Origin: Lachnospira sp. UBA4346
GTDB lineage: Bacteria; Bacillota; Clostridia; Lachnospirales; Lachnospiraceae
NCBI GenBank assembly: GCA_002394205.1
Contig: DGTC01000002.1
Coordinates: 96,774-160,773, forward strand
Reading direction: 5' to 3'
DNA: 64,000 bases
Shown here: positions 18,001-26,358 of the stretch, piece after piece
How positions within the stretch are numbered: position 1 is the stretch's first letter
Layout: each line of letters starts with the position of its first letter
The notes under the pieces: generated by a model
Told to the model about the DNA's origin: nothing
Seen by the model: only the letters and a program-made list of their open reading frames with translations
Databases searched by the model: none
Translations under genes and position numbers: made by a program

Positions 18001-18922
18001 TACATATGCAGATATGGTAATGCCGATTGTATTAAATGATAATCAGGCAGGAAAGGCATATAGTAACACGGGTGTATTCGCATATGAAACGGTTCCGGAG
18101 AGAACACTTTATGAACAGATGCAAAACCAGCAGGATGTTGATTTGACAGAATCAGAAGAAGCGGAATGTGAGGTGGAGGCAGACACAGTTGATTCTATAC
18201 AAATGCCATATCCATACGAGCAGGAAGCGCAGACGAAAACGAAAGTGACAGTATCCGAATTAAAGAAGCAGCAGGCAGATCAGGATTTCTTAGAAGAAAG
18301 TACATATTCAGAAGATTATCTTGCAGCAAGACAGGCAGAAGATGCAGATGAACAGGCAGACAGTGCAGCGGATGTGGAGGAAATTGTACCAAAGTTTTTA
18401 AGAGAGGGAGAGGAAACGCTTCCTGCGAATGAACGTGGTACGGCATATCATCGTGTTATGGAATGTCTAAACTATGAAAGTGATGTTGACGCAGCAATGA
18501 TGAAACAAGAAATTGCACAAATGTTACAGGATGAGAAGCTGACACAAAGTCAGTATGACTGTATTGAAGCAGAAAAAATCCTGGCATTTGTACAGTCACC
18601 GATTGGAAAACGTGTACAGGCAGCGAAGCAGCGCAATCAGCTCTGGAGAGAGCAGCCATTTGTATTTACTGATGCGGACAGTGCGGATGATTTGCTGATT
18701 CAGGGTGTTATAGATTTATACCTTGAAGAGGCAGAAGAGATTGTGATTGTCGATTATAAGACGGACAGAGTCAAAAAGGGTAAGGCAGGAGAAAAAGAAT
18801 TAATCCGCAGATACCAGATTCAGCTGTCTTATTATGCAAAGGCAATCGAGCAGATTACGGGGAAGCGTGTAAAAGAGAAGATAATATATTCCTTTACGTT
18901 AGGAAAAGAGATTCCGGTATAA
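15005..18922 (+). CDS. addA: ATP-dependent helicase/nuclease subunit A (AddA/RexA)
   Basis: UvrD-like helicase plus RecB-type nuclease, 1305 residues. Walker A is A-A-A-G-S-G-K-T (24-31), the Walker B/motif II D-E-Y-Q-D is at 399-403, the motif H-K-S-K-G-L-E-F-P-V-V-F sits mid-protein, and the nuclease carries G-V-I-D-L-Y and V-D-Y-K-T-D near the C-terminus. AAGGAGG nine bases before the ATG lies within addB. Two acidic, low-complexity stretches stand out: around residues 712-760 (rich in N, D, E, S) and around 1035-1130 before the nuclease; these are probably surface linkers. Confidence 0.97.
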   Translation: METRWTPQQQKAISRDGRNILVSAAAGSGKTAVLVERIFQKIAGENGTDIDKLVVVTFTKAAAAEMKQRIRDAIDARLETEPDNIRLQKQLTLVQNAQITTIDSFCLNIIRNYFTEIDLDPGFRTADEGEMKLLEHDVMEEMLEDYYSEDREEFTKFVEGYGTGKNDEKIEEIILKLYHFARSYPWPEEWYDSCVQMYDIADEDAFEKNTAMRYLTDYVARRLTDFDKEYTILEEICSQADGPQMYLAAIQSDHMGMHMIQNAANFAEMSRLVQLLSFDALGRKKLNEVSEDKKAYVKACRDNYKDFVNKTLKTKIFSKDVEEILRDIHQNKAAVAVMVELARDFTARMQKEKKERNIIDFNDMEHMALNILVHRENGKSSYTEVADILSAFYEEILIDEYQDSNMLQEEILTAVSKGKYDAAKNNIYMVGDVKQSIYRFRMAAPELFMEKYNSYTPEESAAEKIELQKNFRSRKNVLDTVNDVFAGAMNEEYTGITYDEKAQLNVGFDYEQLETSEVKEAGITFGTEEERATEVLFVMSQKDVTDEEFAADEEKEQDASEKVRGTITPAQSPKELQAMAIAHKIKKLMQGKDGKPYLVYDKKSPLGYRKIRYSDIVILLRTVTGWADTFVDVLMNQDIPAYSDASTGYFNVREIKLLLSYLTVIDNPLQDIPMAAVLLSYFGRLDTQELAMLRMCNRRKNLWETIQYIYELKNKNTKQELADNKSDESNIDNIIQNADTESEHTDNPQEKAEYDDTQVEQVLANEELCRKLNQLVEKLTFYRDKAEILSIYNLIWEVVYQTGYYDYVGTMPAGATRQANVDLLLERASAYEKTSYSGLFNFLRYIERMQKFDVDFAEATLLGENENLVRVMSIHKSKGLEFPVVFVAGMDKKINLSDAGGDVIIDKDLGIGTNAIYMDKRIKTPTCIKAAVGARIAQESISEELRVLYVAMTRAREKLIMVGCIPEKSEEKQRQNWQDKSVHIQTTGTLTYSDIATCGTYADMVMPIVLNDNQAGKAYSNTGVFAYETVPERTLYEQMQNQQDVDLTESEEAECEVEADTVDSIQMPYPYEQEAQTKTKVTVSELKKQQADQDFLEESTYSEDYLAARQAEDADEQADSAADVEEIVPKFLREGEETLPANERGTAYHRVMECLNYESDVDAAMMKQEIAQMLQDEKLTQSQYDCIEAEKILAFVQSPIGKRVQAAKQRNQLWREQPFVFTDADSADDLLIQGVIDLYLEEAEEIVIVDYKTDRVKKGKAGEKELIRRYQIQLSYYAKAIEQITGKRVKEKIIYSFTLGKEIPV

Positions 18923-18939
18923 TTTGCATTTAAAAGGCA

Positions 18940-18968
18940 TTGAGAAATCTTTATTAGTGTGCTACAAT
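18940..18968 (+). promoter_or_regulatory. Promoter of purL
   Basis: TTGAGA (18940-18945), 17-base spacer, TACAAT (18963-18968). The leader of about 90 bases contains a TTAGA-TTCG-TCTAA hairpin but no purine riboswitch core that I can recognise. Confidence 0.6.
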
Positions 18969-19062
18969 AAAGTTCTATTCATTAAATATAGGGAATAGAT
19001 ACAAAGATAATGAACAGGTTAGATTCGTCTAATCATAACCTTATCAGTATTAGGAGGAAGAA

Positions 19063-22000
19063 ATGAGCGGCGTAAAACGAGTTTTTGTTGAGAAGAAGAA
19101 GCCATATGCAGTTAAGGCGAAGGAACTTCATGATGAGATTACAGGATATCTTGGAATTCAGACAATTACAGGGGTAAGAGAACTGATTCGTTATGATATC
19201 GAGAATCTTTCAGAGGAGACTTATCAGAAGTCTCTGACAACAGTATTTTCAGAGCCACCGGTAGATGATGTGTATGAGATGCAGTTCCCAAGTGAGGCTG
19301 GAGATTTTGTATTCTCTGTAGAATATCTTCCGGGTCAGTTTGACCAGAGAGCAGATTCTGCGGAGCAGTGTGTGAAGTTCTTTGATGAAAATGAGACACC
19401 AGTAATTAAAACTGCTGTAACATATGTTATTTCAGGAACATTAACAGATGAGCAGAAGGAAAAGATTAAGGAACTCTGTATCAATCCGGTAGATTCAAGA
19501 GAAGCCGGCAGTGAAGTGCCACAGACACTTGTAACAGAATTCAAAGAACCTGCAGATGTTTTGATTTTAGACGGCTTTCAGGATATGGCAGAAGATGAAT
19601 TACGCAAGTTATATGATTCATTAGGTCTTGCTATGACATTTAAGGATTTTGCATTTATTCAGAATCATTTCCATACGGAAGAACACAGAGATCCGTCTAT
19701 GACAGAAATTCGTGTACTTGATACATATTGGTCAGATCACTGTCGTCATACAACATTTGCAACAGAACTCAAAGACGTTACATTTCAGGATGGTTTCTAT
19801 CGTGAACCGATGGAAGCTACTTATAACAAATACCTTTCAGATAGAGAAGTGTTATACAAAGGAAGAGATGACAAGTTCGTATGCTTAATGGATCTTGCAT
19901 TGCTTGCAATGAAGAAGTTAAAAGCGGAAGGCAAGTTACAGGATCAGGAAGAATCAGACGAAATCAATGCTTGTAGTATCGTAGTACCAGTCGAAATCGA
20001 TGGTAAGACAGAAGAGTGGTTAGTGAACTTCAAGAATGAAACACACAACCACCCAACAGAAATCGAACCATTTGGTGGAGCAGCAACTTGTCTTGGCGGA
20101 GCCATTCGTGATCCATTGTCAGGACGTACTTATGTATATCAGGCAATGCGTATTACAGGTGCAGCAGATCCTACTGTACCAATTGCGGATACATTACACG
20201 GCAAGCTCCCACAGAGAAAACTTGTAACAGGTGCAGCACACGGTTACAGCTCATATGGTAATCAGATTGGTCTTGCAACAGGTTATGTAAAGGAATTATA
20301 TCATCCGGATTATGTTGCAAAGAGAATGGAAATCGGTGCGGTTATCGCAGCAGCTCCTAGAGCAGCCGTTAAGAGAGAAAATTCAGATCCGGGCGATATC
20401 ATCGTATTATTAGGTGGTCGTACAGGTCGTGATGGCTGTGGTGGTGCAACAGGTTCTTCAAAGGTTCATACAGAGCAGTCATTAGAAGAATGTGGTGCAG
20501 AAGTTCAGAAGGGTAATGCACCAACAGAACGTAAGATGCAGAGATTATTCAGAAGACCGGAAGTTACAAAGTTAATTAAGAAATGTAATGACTTTGGTGC
20601 AGGTGGTGTATCTGTAGCCATCGGTGAATTAGCAGATGGTTTGAGAGTATCTTTAGATAAAGTACCTAAGAAGTATGAAGGTCTTGATGGAACAGAACTT
20701 GCTATTTCTGAATCACAGGAACGAATGGCAGTTGTATTAGATCCGAAGGATGTAAAAGAGTTCTTGGCATATGCAGATGAAGAGAACTTAGAGGCTGTTG
20801 AAGTAGCTGTTGTTACAGAAGATCCTAGACTTGTATTAGAGTGGAGAGGCAAGGAAGTTGTTAATATTTCCAGAGCATTCCTTGATACAAACGGCGCACA
20901 TCAGGAGACATCTGTTCTTGTAGATATTCCGGAAGAGAAGGATAATTACTTAAAGGGCGCAAAGGTAACAGATGTTAAGGCACAGTGGATGAACACATTA
21001 GCTGACTTAAATGAATGTTCACAGAAAGGTCTTGTAGAACGTTTCGACAGCTCTATTGGAATGGGTTCAGTACTTATGCCTTATGGTGGTAAGTATCAGT
21101 TGACAGAGACACAGGCAATGGTAGCAAAACTTCCTGTATTAAAGGGTAAGTGCGATACTGTAACCATGATGTCTTACGGCTTAGATCCATATTTATCTAA
21201 GTGGAGCCCATATCATGGTGCAATGTATGCCGTAACAGATTCTGTTGCGAAGATCGTTGCAGCAGGTGGTGATTACAGCAAGATTCGTTTCACATTCCAG
21301 GAATACTTCAGAAGAATGACAGAAGACCCTTCAAGATGGAGCCAGCCATTTGCAGCATTGCTTGGTGCATATGAAGCGCAGTTAGGATTCGGTCTTCCGT
21401 CAATCGGTGGTAAGGATAGTATGTCAGGAACGTTTGAAGATATTGATGTTCCACCAACACTTTGCTCATTCGCTGTGGATGTAGCAAAGGAAGGAGATAT
21501 TATTTCTCCGGAATTAAAGGCAGATGGCAACGTATTGGTACGTTTCGATATCGAAAGAGATAAGTACGATTTACCGGTATTTGAACAGATTAAGAAGTTA
21601 TATGCTAATATTCATGAATTAATTCAGAAGAAGGCAATTGTATCTGCTTATGTATTAGATGCAAAGGGACTTGTACCAGCGTTATCAAAGATGGCATTCG
21701 GTAATAAGTTAGGTTTTGTTATTGATGATTCTGTATCAGAAGATGAATTATTTGCACCGGCTTACGGATGTATCGTTGCTGAAGTTGCAGCAGATAAGAT
21801 TGCAGAAGTAACATTTGGTAAGAAGATTGGTACAGTGAAGGATAATGCGACATTTGCATATAAGAATGTTGCTATTACAGTAGAAGAAGCATTACACGCT
21901 TGGGAAGAGAAGTTAGAATCTGTATTCCCTACAAAGGCTGTGAAGGATACAACACCGGTTGCGTCTAAGTTATTCAATGCAGAATCTATTTATGTATGCA

Positions 22001-22812
22001 AGAATAAGGTTGCGAAGCCAACAGTATTTATTCCTGTATTCCCAGGTACAAACTGCGAATATGACAGTGCGAGAGCGTTCGAGCGTGCAGGTGCGAATAC
22101 AATTATTAAGGTATTCCGTAACTTAGATGCAGAAGGTATCAGAGAATCTGTAGCAGAGTTTGAAAAGGCAATCAATCAGTCACAGATTATTATGTTCCCA
22201 GGTGGATTCTCAGCAGGTGATGAACCAGATGGTTCTGCAAAGTTCTTCGCAACAGCATTCCGTAATGCAAAGATGAAGGAAGCCGTTGAGAAGTTATTAA
22301 ATGAACGTGATGGTCTTGCACTTGGTATCTGTAATGGTTTCCAGGCGATGATTAAGTTAGGCCTTGTACCAAATGGTGAGATTACGGGACAGGATACAAA
22401 TGCACCGACATTAACATTTAATACAATCAACCGTCACATCTCAAAGGTAGCACATATTAAGGTTGTAACAAACAAGAGTCCATGGCTTGCACAGGCTGAA
22501 CTTGGTGGCGTATACTGTAACCCTGTATCACATGGGGAAGGACGTTTCGTAGCTCCACAGGAATGGTTAGACAAACTTGCAGCAAATGGTCAGATTGCAA
22601 CACAGTATTGTGATCTTGATGGAAATGTTTCTATGGACGAAGAATGGAATGTCAACGGTTCATACATGGCTATCGAAGGTATCATAAGTCCAGACGGCAG
22701 ATGCTTAGGTAAGATGGCACATTCTGAGAGACGTGGAGAAGGTGTAGCCTTAAATATCTATGGCGAACAGGATATGAAGATTTTCGAATCAGGTGTGAAG
22801 TACTTCCAGTAA
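19063..22812 (+). CDS. purL: Phosphoribosylformylglycinamidine synthase, single-chain form
   Basis: Fourth step of purine synthesis: ATP-dependent amidation of FGAR with ammonia from glutamine. The 1249-residue protein contains, in order, an N-terminal PurS-like region, the two duplicated AIR-synthase-type domains (with D-T-Y-W-S-D-H-C-R-H-T-T-F and H-N-H-P-T-E-I-E-P-F-G-G-A) and a C-terminal class I glutaminase with the nucleophile in G-I-C-N-G-F-Q. This large fused form is used in Lachnospiraceae in place of separate PurS/Q/L. AGGAGGAAGAA precedes the ATG. It is monocistronic, closed by a strong terminator, and distant from the other purine genes here (37.7-39.7 kb). Confidence 0.97.
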   Translation: MSGVKRVFVEKKKPYAVKAKELHDEITGYLGIQTITGVRELIRYDIENLSEETYQKSLTTVFSEPPVDDVYEMQFPSEAGDFVFSVEYLPGQFDQRADSAEQCVKFFDENETPVIKTAVTYVISGTLTDEQKEKIKELCINPVDSREAGSEVPQTLVTEFKEPADVLILDGFQDMAEDELRKLYDSLGLAMTFKDFAFIQNHFHTEEHRDPSMTEIRVLDTYWSDHCRHTTFATELKDVTFQDGFYREPMEATYNKYLSDREVLYKGRDDKFVCLMDLALLAMKKLKAEGKLQDQEESDEINACSIVVPVEIDGKTEEWLVNFKNETHNHPTEIEPFGGAATCLGGAIRDPLSGRTYVYQAMRITGAADPTVPIADTLHGKLPQRKLVTGAAHGYSSYGNQIGLATGYVKELYHPDYVAKRMEIGAVIAAAPRAAVKRENSDPGDIIVLLGGRTGRDGCGGATGSSKVHTEQSLEECGAEVQKGNAPTERKMQRLFRRPEVTKLIKKCNDFGAGGVSVAIGELADGLRVSLDKVPKKYEGLDGTELAISESQERMAVVLDPKDVKEFLAYADEENLEAVEVAVVTEDPRLVLEWRGKEVVNISRAFLDTNGAHQETSVLVDIPEEKDNYLKGAKVTDVKAQWMNTLADLNECSQKGLVERFDSSIGMGSVLMPYGGKYQLTETQAMVAKLPVLKGKCDTVTMMSYGLDPYLSKWSPYHGAMYAVTDSVAKIVAAGGDYSKIRFTFQEYFRRMTEDPSRWSQPFAALLGAYEAQLGFGLPSIGGKDSMSGTFEDIDVPPTLCSFAVDVAKEGDIISPELKADGNVLVRFDIERDKYDLPVFEQIKKLYANIHELIQKKAIVSAYVLDAKGLVPALSKMAFGNKLGFVIDDSVSEDELFAPAYGCIVAEVAADKIAEVTFGKKIGTVKDNATFAYKNVAITVEEALHAWEEKLESVFPTKAVKDTTPVASKLFNAESIYVCKNKVAKPTVFIPVFPGTNCEYDSARAFERAGANTIIKVFRNLDAEGIRESVAEFEKAINQSQIIMFPGGFSAGDEPDGSAKFFATAFRNAKMKEAVEKLLNERDGLALGICNGFQAMIKLGLVPNGEITGQDTNAPTLTFNTINRHISKVAHIKVVTNKSPWLAQAELGGVYCNPVSHGEGRFVAPQEWLDKLAANGQIATQYCDLDGNVSMDEEWNVNGSYMAIEGIISPDGRCLGKMAHSERRGEGVALNIYGEQDMKIFESGVKYFQ

Positions 22813-22886
22813 GAAAATAGGAAAATGTAAGGAAATCGCTGTAAAGATACAGAGTGTACATTTTCGAATGGATAAATAATGATTAG

Positions 22887-22943
22887 GCACTCATGAACAA
22901 TCGTTTCAAATACCTATTTGAGACAATTCATGGGTGCTTTTTT
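22887..22943 (+). terminator. Terminator after purL
   Basis: GCACTCATGAA (22887-22897) pairs with TTCATGGGTGC (22927-22937) with one wobble, an inner TTTCAAA/TTTGAGA helix extends it, and six T residues follow. Confidence 0.85.
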
Positions 22944-22973
22944 AACTGATTGAACATGATAAAGGAGATAATG

Positions 22974-23822
22974 ATGAATATTGTTAAAAAATTAGCAATT
23001 ATATTAAGTGTTATTACAATTGCTGCATTTGGTTTTTCTGTTTTTACGCAGAAAGCAGTGGAAAATACCGTGCAGGAAGCAGTTGTATATAAAACAATTA
23101 CGTCAAGAATTACAGAAGTAATTAAAGAAGGATATTCTTCTATTACAGATGAGCAGTTAGAGCAGATTAGCAGCAGTTTACAGGATAACGAACAGGTCAA
23201 TAAGATTGCGAATATGTATATTGAAGCAGTGGAAGATACGTTGGCTGAGAACAGAACGAAAGGTGTTGAAGCGTATTTGGATGCATCAGCAGTTGAAAAT
23301 CAATTAAATTCTCTGATGAATGGTCTTGTTACAACAGTTCTGAATCAGTCAAATACACAGATGAATGTATTACAGAGAACAATTATACAATCAGTATTAT
23401 CCTATGCATCACAGGCTGCACAGAATAAGATTACCGAAGTGTGTAATACTTACGTATCTGGAATGTCGGCCGGAACGATTGCAGTCATCCGTTTCTATCA
23501 TATTCTGACATCAACAACTTGTAAAATTGTTCTTGGTGTTGTGAGTGCTGCATTACTTGCAGTTATCTGTCTGCTTAGTCAGCCAAAGATTTCTGCTGTA
23601 TTGGATTATGGAATTATAGGAATTGGAAGCGGTCTTTTGGCAGCCGCCGCAACATTGATTGCAAATAACAAGGTTACATCTTTTACGAATGAAAAACTTG
23701 GAAGAACGATGATGATGGATATGAAAGTATTTTATATTTATGCAGGATGTCTTGCAGTAGCAGGAATCCTCTGCATTGTAGGATACAAGGTTTTATCAAA
23801 GAGCAACTTATCTGTAGAGTAA
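22974..23822 (+). CDS. Membrane protein of unknown function, four predicted TM segments
   Basis: I do not recognise the family. The 282-residue protein has an N-terminal hydrophobic segment (about 5-22) that may be a signal anchor, a mainly helical polar region of some 150 residues (about 25-175, rich in Q, E and N, with coiled-coil character), and three hydrophobic helices at the C-terminus (about 181-202, 210-230 and 252-272). The start at 22974 is set by AAAGGAG six bases upstream; an ATG three bases earlier and one at 22950 fit less well. No operon partner: purL ends in a terminator upstream and asnB converges downstream. Confidence 0.7.
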   Translation: MNIVKKLAIILSVITIAAFGFSVFTQKAVENTVQEAVVYKTITSRITEVIKEGYSSITDEQLEQISSSLQDNEQVNKIANMYIEAVEDTLAENRTKGVEAYLDASAVENQLNSLMNGLVTTVLNQSNTQMNVLQRTIIQSVLSYASQAAQNKITEVCNTYVSGMSAGTIAVIRFYHILTSTTCKIVLGVVSAALLAVICLLSQPKISAVLDYGIIGIGSGLLAAAATLIANNKVTSFTNEKLGRTMMMDMKVFYIYAGCLAVAGILCIVGYKVLSKSNLSVE

Positions 23823-23873
23823 ATAAATCCAATGGATATTGATTGTTATGGCTGATTATAGCCCGACATTTAC

Positions 23874-24047
23874 GACAAAGTTTCCGTGTTGCGTTCCACT
23901 ATATTACGCAGTGCCATACTTGCAATCCGCTTCGATACTTGCTCATGCGTGCTGTCGCACTATCGAAAAAAATACCAAATATTCTTTTGCGAGCAAGCTC
24001 CCATCGAATATTTGGTATTTCATTTCGGCACTGCTCGTTACTTTGTC
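23874..24047. repeat. Large nested inverted-repeat element between converging genes
   Basis: An inner perfect 14-bp inverted repeat (23971-23984 and 24006-24019, AATACCAAATATTC and its complement) encloses a loop containing GCGAGCAAGCTC. Outer complementary blocks CAGTGCC (23909-23915) / GGCACTG (24027-24033) and GACAAAGT (23874-23881) / ACTTTGTC (24040-24047) lie around it, with an unpaired insert on the left arm. It ends ten bases before the asnB stop codon. The design fits an interspersed structured repeat that may also terminate transcription from both sides; copy number is unknown. Confidence 0.6.
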
Positions 24048-24057
24048 AAACCGAAAC

Positions 24058-25911
24058 TTACGCCTGCACATTAGCAAACGGACTATTTTCATTGAAGAAA
24101 TCTTCATACCAGACAAGGAACATATAAATCGTCCAAATCTTTCTGGAATTATCTTCTTTTCCTGCTTTGTGATTATCTAAATATCGCATCAATTCATCAG
24201 TGTTAAAATACATTTTAGCAGCTTCGCTGTTGAATGCTTTCTTAATAATTGTATAATATTTCTCATCACGCAGCCAGATTCGGATTGGAACAGGGAAACC
24301 GAGCTTTTTCTTTTCGGCAACCATATCCGGTAAGTGTCTGTGTGCAGCCTGACGCATTGCATACTTTGTATTATGCTTGTTCACCTTGTACTTTGTTGGG
24401 AGTCGGCGTGCAACATTGAAGACCTCCATATCCAAGAACGGAACACGAACCTCCAAAGAGTGCGCCATACTCATCTTATCCGCCTTTAGCAAAATATCAC
24501 CGATTAACCAGAAATTAATATCAATATACTGCATTTTCGTAACATCATCAAACTGGGCAACTTTATCATAGAACGGCTTTGTAAGGTCCATATGATTGTA
24601 GTTACCGGTTGGGTTCTTTAAGACTTTACTGCGTTCTTTTTCATTAAACATAAATGCATTGCCGATAAAGCGTTCCTGAACAGACTTGCTGGCGCGAATT
24701 AAGAAATTCTTTCCCTTAAACTTCCATGGAAGTGCATTGACAGTCTTTGCAAGGCATTTGCGAAGACCAAGCGGAAGTTTCTGGAAAGCAGCTAAGTCGA
24801 GAGGTTCTCTGTAAATATTATAACCACCGAAGAATTCGTCAGCCCCTTCGCCTGACATTGCAGCTTTTACATGCTTTGAAGCAGTCTGACTTACAAAGTA
24901 GAGTGCGATAGCAGCAGGATCTGCAAGAGGTTCATCCATATGATACTGAATCTTAGGAATAGCTTCCCAGTATTCCTGACTGGATACAAGTTTGCTGTAA
25001 TTATCAATTTGAATCTTTTCGGATAACTTCTTTGCGTAATCAATTTCATTATATTTTTCATAATCAAATCCAACGGTAAATGTCTTGTCACCATTGAATG
25101 TGGCAGCAACATAACTTGAGTCAACACCACTTGAAAGGAAAGAACCAACTTCTACGTCGCTAATTTTATGATGTTCAACAGAATCTGCCATAGCGGCATC
25201 AATCTGGTTGATAAAATCTTCCAGAGAAGTTGAATTATCAGGCTCAAAAGTAGGTTCCCAATAACGTTTAATCTGTAAGTCTCCGTTGTGGAATGTAAGC
25301 ATATGCGAAGGCATCAGCTTATAGATTCCTTTGAAGAAAGTTTCTTCTAATACAGAATATTGAAATGTTAAATAATTCTCAAGTGCTGTTTCATTAAGCT
25401 GTTTTTTGTAACCGGGGTACTCTAAAATACTCTTAATTTCTGAAGCATAGACAATGTTATTGTCAACAATGGCATAGTAAAAAGGTTTGATACCAAAGAA
25501 ATCTCTTGCACCAAACAGCGTTTCCTTTTCACTGTCCCAAATCACAAATGCAAACATACCACGTAACTTCGTAAGCATGTCTTCACCGTATTCTTCATAT
25601 GCATGAATCAGAACTTCTGTATCAGAGTTATTTGCAAAGGTATGTCCTTTTTCAATCAGTTCTTTTCGCAGGTCCTGGTGATTATAAATCTCACCATTAA
25701 ATGTTATAACAATCTTCTTGTTTTCATTATACATAGGCTGTGTACCGTTATCTAAGTCAATAAAACTTAAACGGCGAAATCCCATATATGCTTTTCCATC
25801 TATATGTTGACCGGCACTGTCAGGACCACGGTGAATAATTCGGTTCATCATGTTCGTAAGTACTTCTTCTCCATTTTCAAGATATCCTGTAAAACCAGCA
25901 AAACCACACAT
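24058..25911 (-). CDS. asnB: Asparagine synthase (glutamine-hydrolysing), AsnB type
   Basis: Makes asparagine from aspartate, glutamine and ATP. The mature protein must begin with Cys after Met, so the start is the ATG at 25911 (M-C-G-F-A-G-F), eight bases after GGAGG; the ATG at 25926 is too early. The 617-residue product has the N-terminal class II glutaminase (nucleophile C2, R-I-I-H-R-G-P-D) and the C-terminal synthetase with the PPi loop S-S-G-V-D-S-S and the S-G-E-G-A-D-E-F-F-G-G-Y block. Length is typical of the bacterial AsnB group. It has a divergent neighbour 447 bases away and a structured repeat at its 3' end. Confidence 0.95.
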   Translation of the reverse strand: MCGFAGFTGYLENGEEVLTNMMNRIIHRGPDSAGQHIDGKAYMGFRRLSFIDLDNGTQPMYNENKKIVITFNGEIYNHQDLRKELIEKGHTFANNSDTEVLIHAYEEYGEDMLTKLRGMFAFVIWDSEKETLFGARDFFGIKPFYYAIVDNNIVYASEIKSILEYPGYKKQLNETALENYLTFQYSVLEETFFKGIYKLMPSHMLTFHNGDLQIKRYWEPTFEPDNSTSLEDFINQIDAAMADSVEHHKISDVEVGSFLSSGVDSSYVAATFNGDKTFTVGFDYEKYNEIDYAKKLSEKIQIDNYSKLVSSQEYWEAIPKIQYHMDEPLADPAAIALYFVSQTASKHVKAAMSGEGADEFFGGYNIYREPLDLAAFQKLPLGLRKCLAKTVNALPWKFKGKNFLIRASKSVQERFIGNAFMFNEKERSKVLKNPTGNYNHMDLTKPFYDKVAQFDDVTKMQYIDINFWLIGDILLKADKMSMAHSLEVRVPFLDMEVFNVARRLPTKYKVNKHNTKYAMRQAAHRHLPDMVAEKKKLGFPVPIRIWLRDEKYYTIIKKAFNSEAAKMYFNTDELMRYLDNHKAGKEDNSRKIWTIYMFLVWYEDFFNENSPFANVQA

Positions 25912-26358
25912 ATATAAATCCTCCATTCTCAGATTATACTGATTCCGAAATTATTTATGCAAATAAAGTGCACACATTATATGCATCTTATGACTGCTAA
26001 GATTGCGGAAAAATTAATTATCAGATATTCATAGTATGCCACAAATTTGCAATAGTACGATTATAGCAGACAAAAAAATGGAATACAAGCAAAACAGAGA
26101 CGTTCCTTATAATATTAAAGTAGATAGAAACAGATACAAATTCGCTGACAGCTTAAACTTAACAATCTGTAATGTTAAAAAATTATCAATGATTTTTTTG
26201 GAATTTGATGAAAATATTCATTTTCACGATTGTTTTTTGACAGATATAAAAAATTGGTATATAATACCCTTTCGTGTGCTTATTGGGGAATAAGCAATAC
26301 CTTTAGAAAGTATCGTGTTCAAAGGGTTAGGGGAATTGAAAAGGATTGGAATTGTTTT
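25912..26358. other. Divergent intergenic region asnB / EIIC-EAL gene
   Basis: A minus-strand TATAAT (25981-25976) without a good -35 may serve asnB. The plus strand has the consensus promoter at 26237-26265. A frame of 85 codons at 26036-26293 has no ribosome site and runs across that promoter, so it is not called. The rest is AT-rich without recognised content. Confidence 0.5.
26237..26265 (+). promoter_or_regulatory. Perfect-consensus promoter of the EIIC-EAL gene, with hairpin leader
   Basis: TTGACA (26237-26242), exactly 17 bases, TATAAT (26260-26265). Immediately downstream an eight-pair hairpin TGCTTATT/AATAAGCA (26277-26296, loop GGGG) and a smaller ATAC/GTAT hairpin (26297-26313) would form in the first 50 bases of the transcript. 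A possible closing helix CCCTTT/AAAGGG (26267-26272 and 26321-26326) begins before the expected +1, so a full three-way junction is doubtful. Confidence 0.8.

Noticed and set aside
18969..19062. Purine riboswitch in the purL leader
   Set aside because: The TTAGA-TTCG-TCTAA hairpin is present but the conserved three-way junction bases of the guanine/adenine aptamer are not.
26036..26293. 85-codon open frame upstream of the EIIC-EAL gene
   Set aside because: No ribosome site, and it spans the consensus promoter at 26237-26265.
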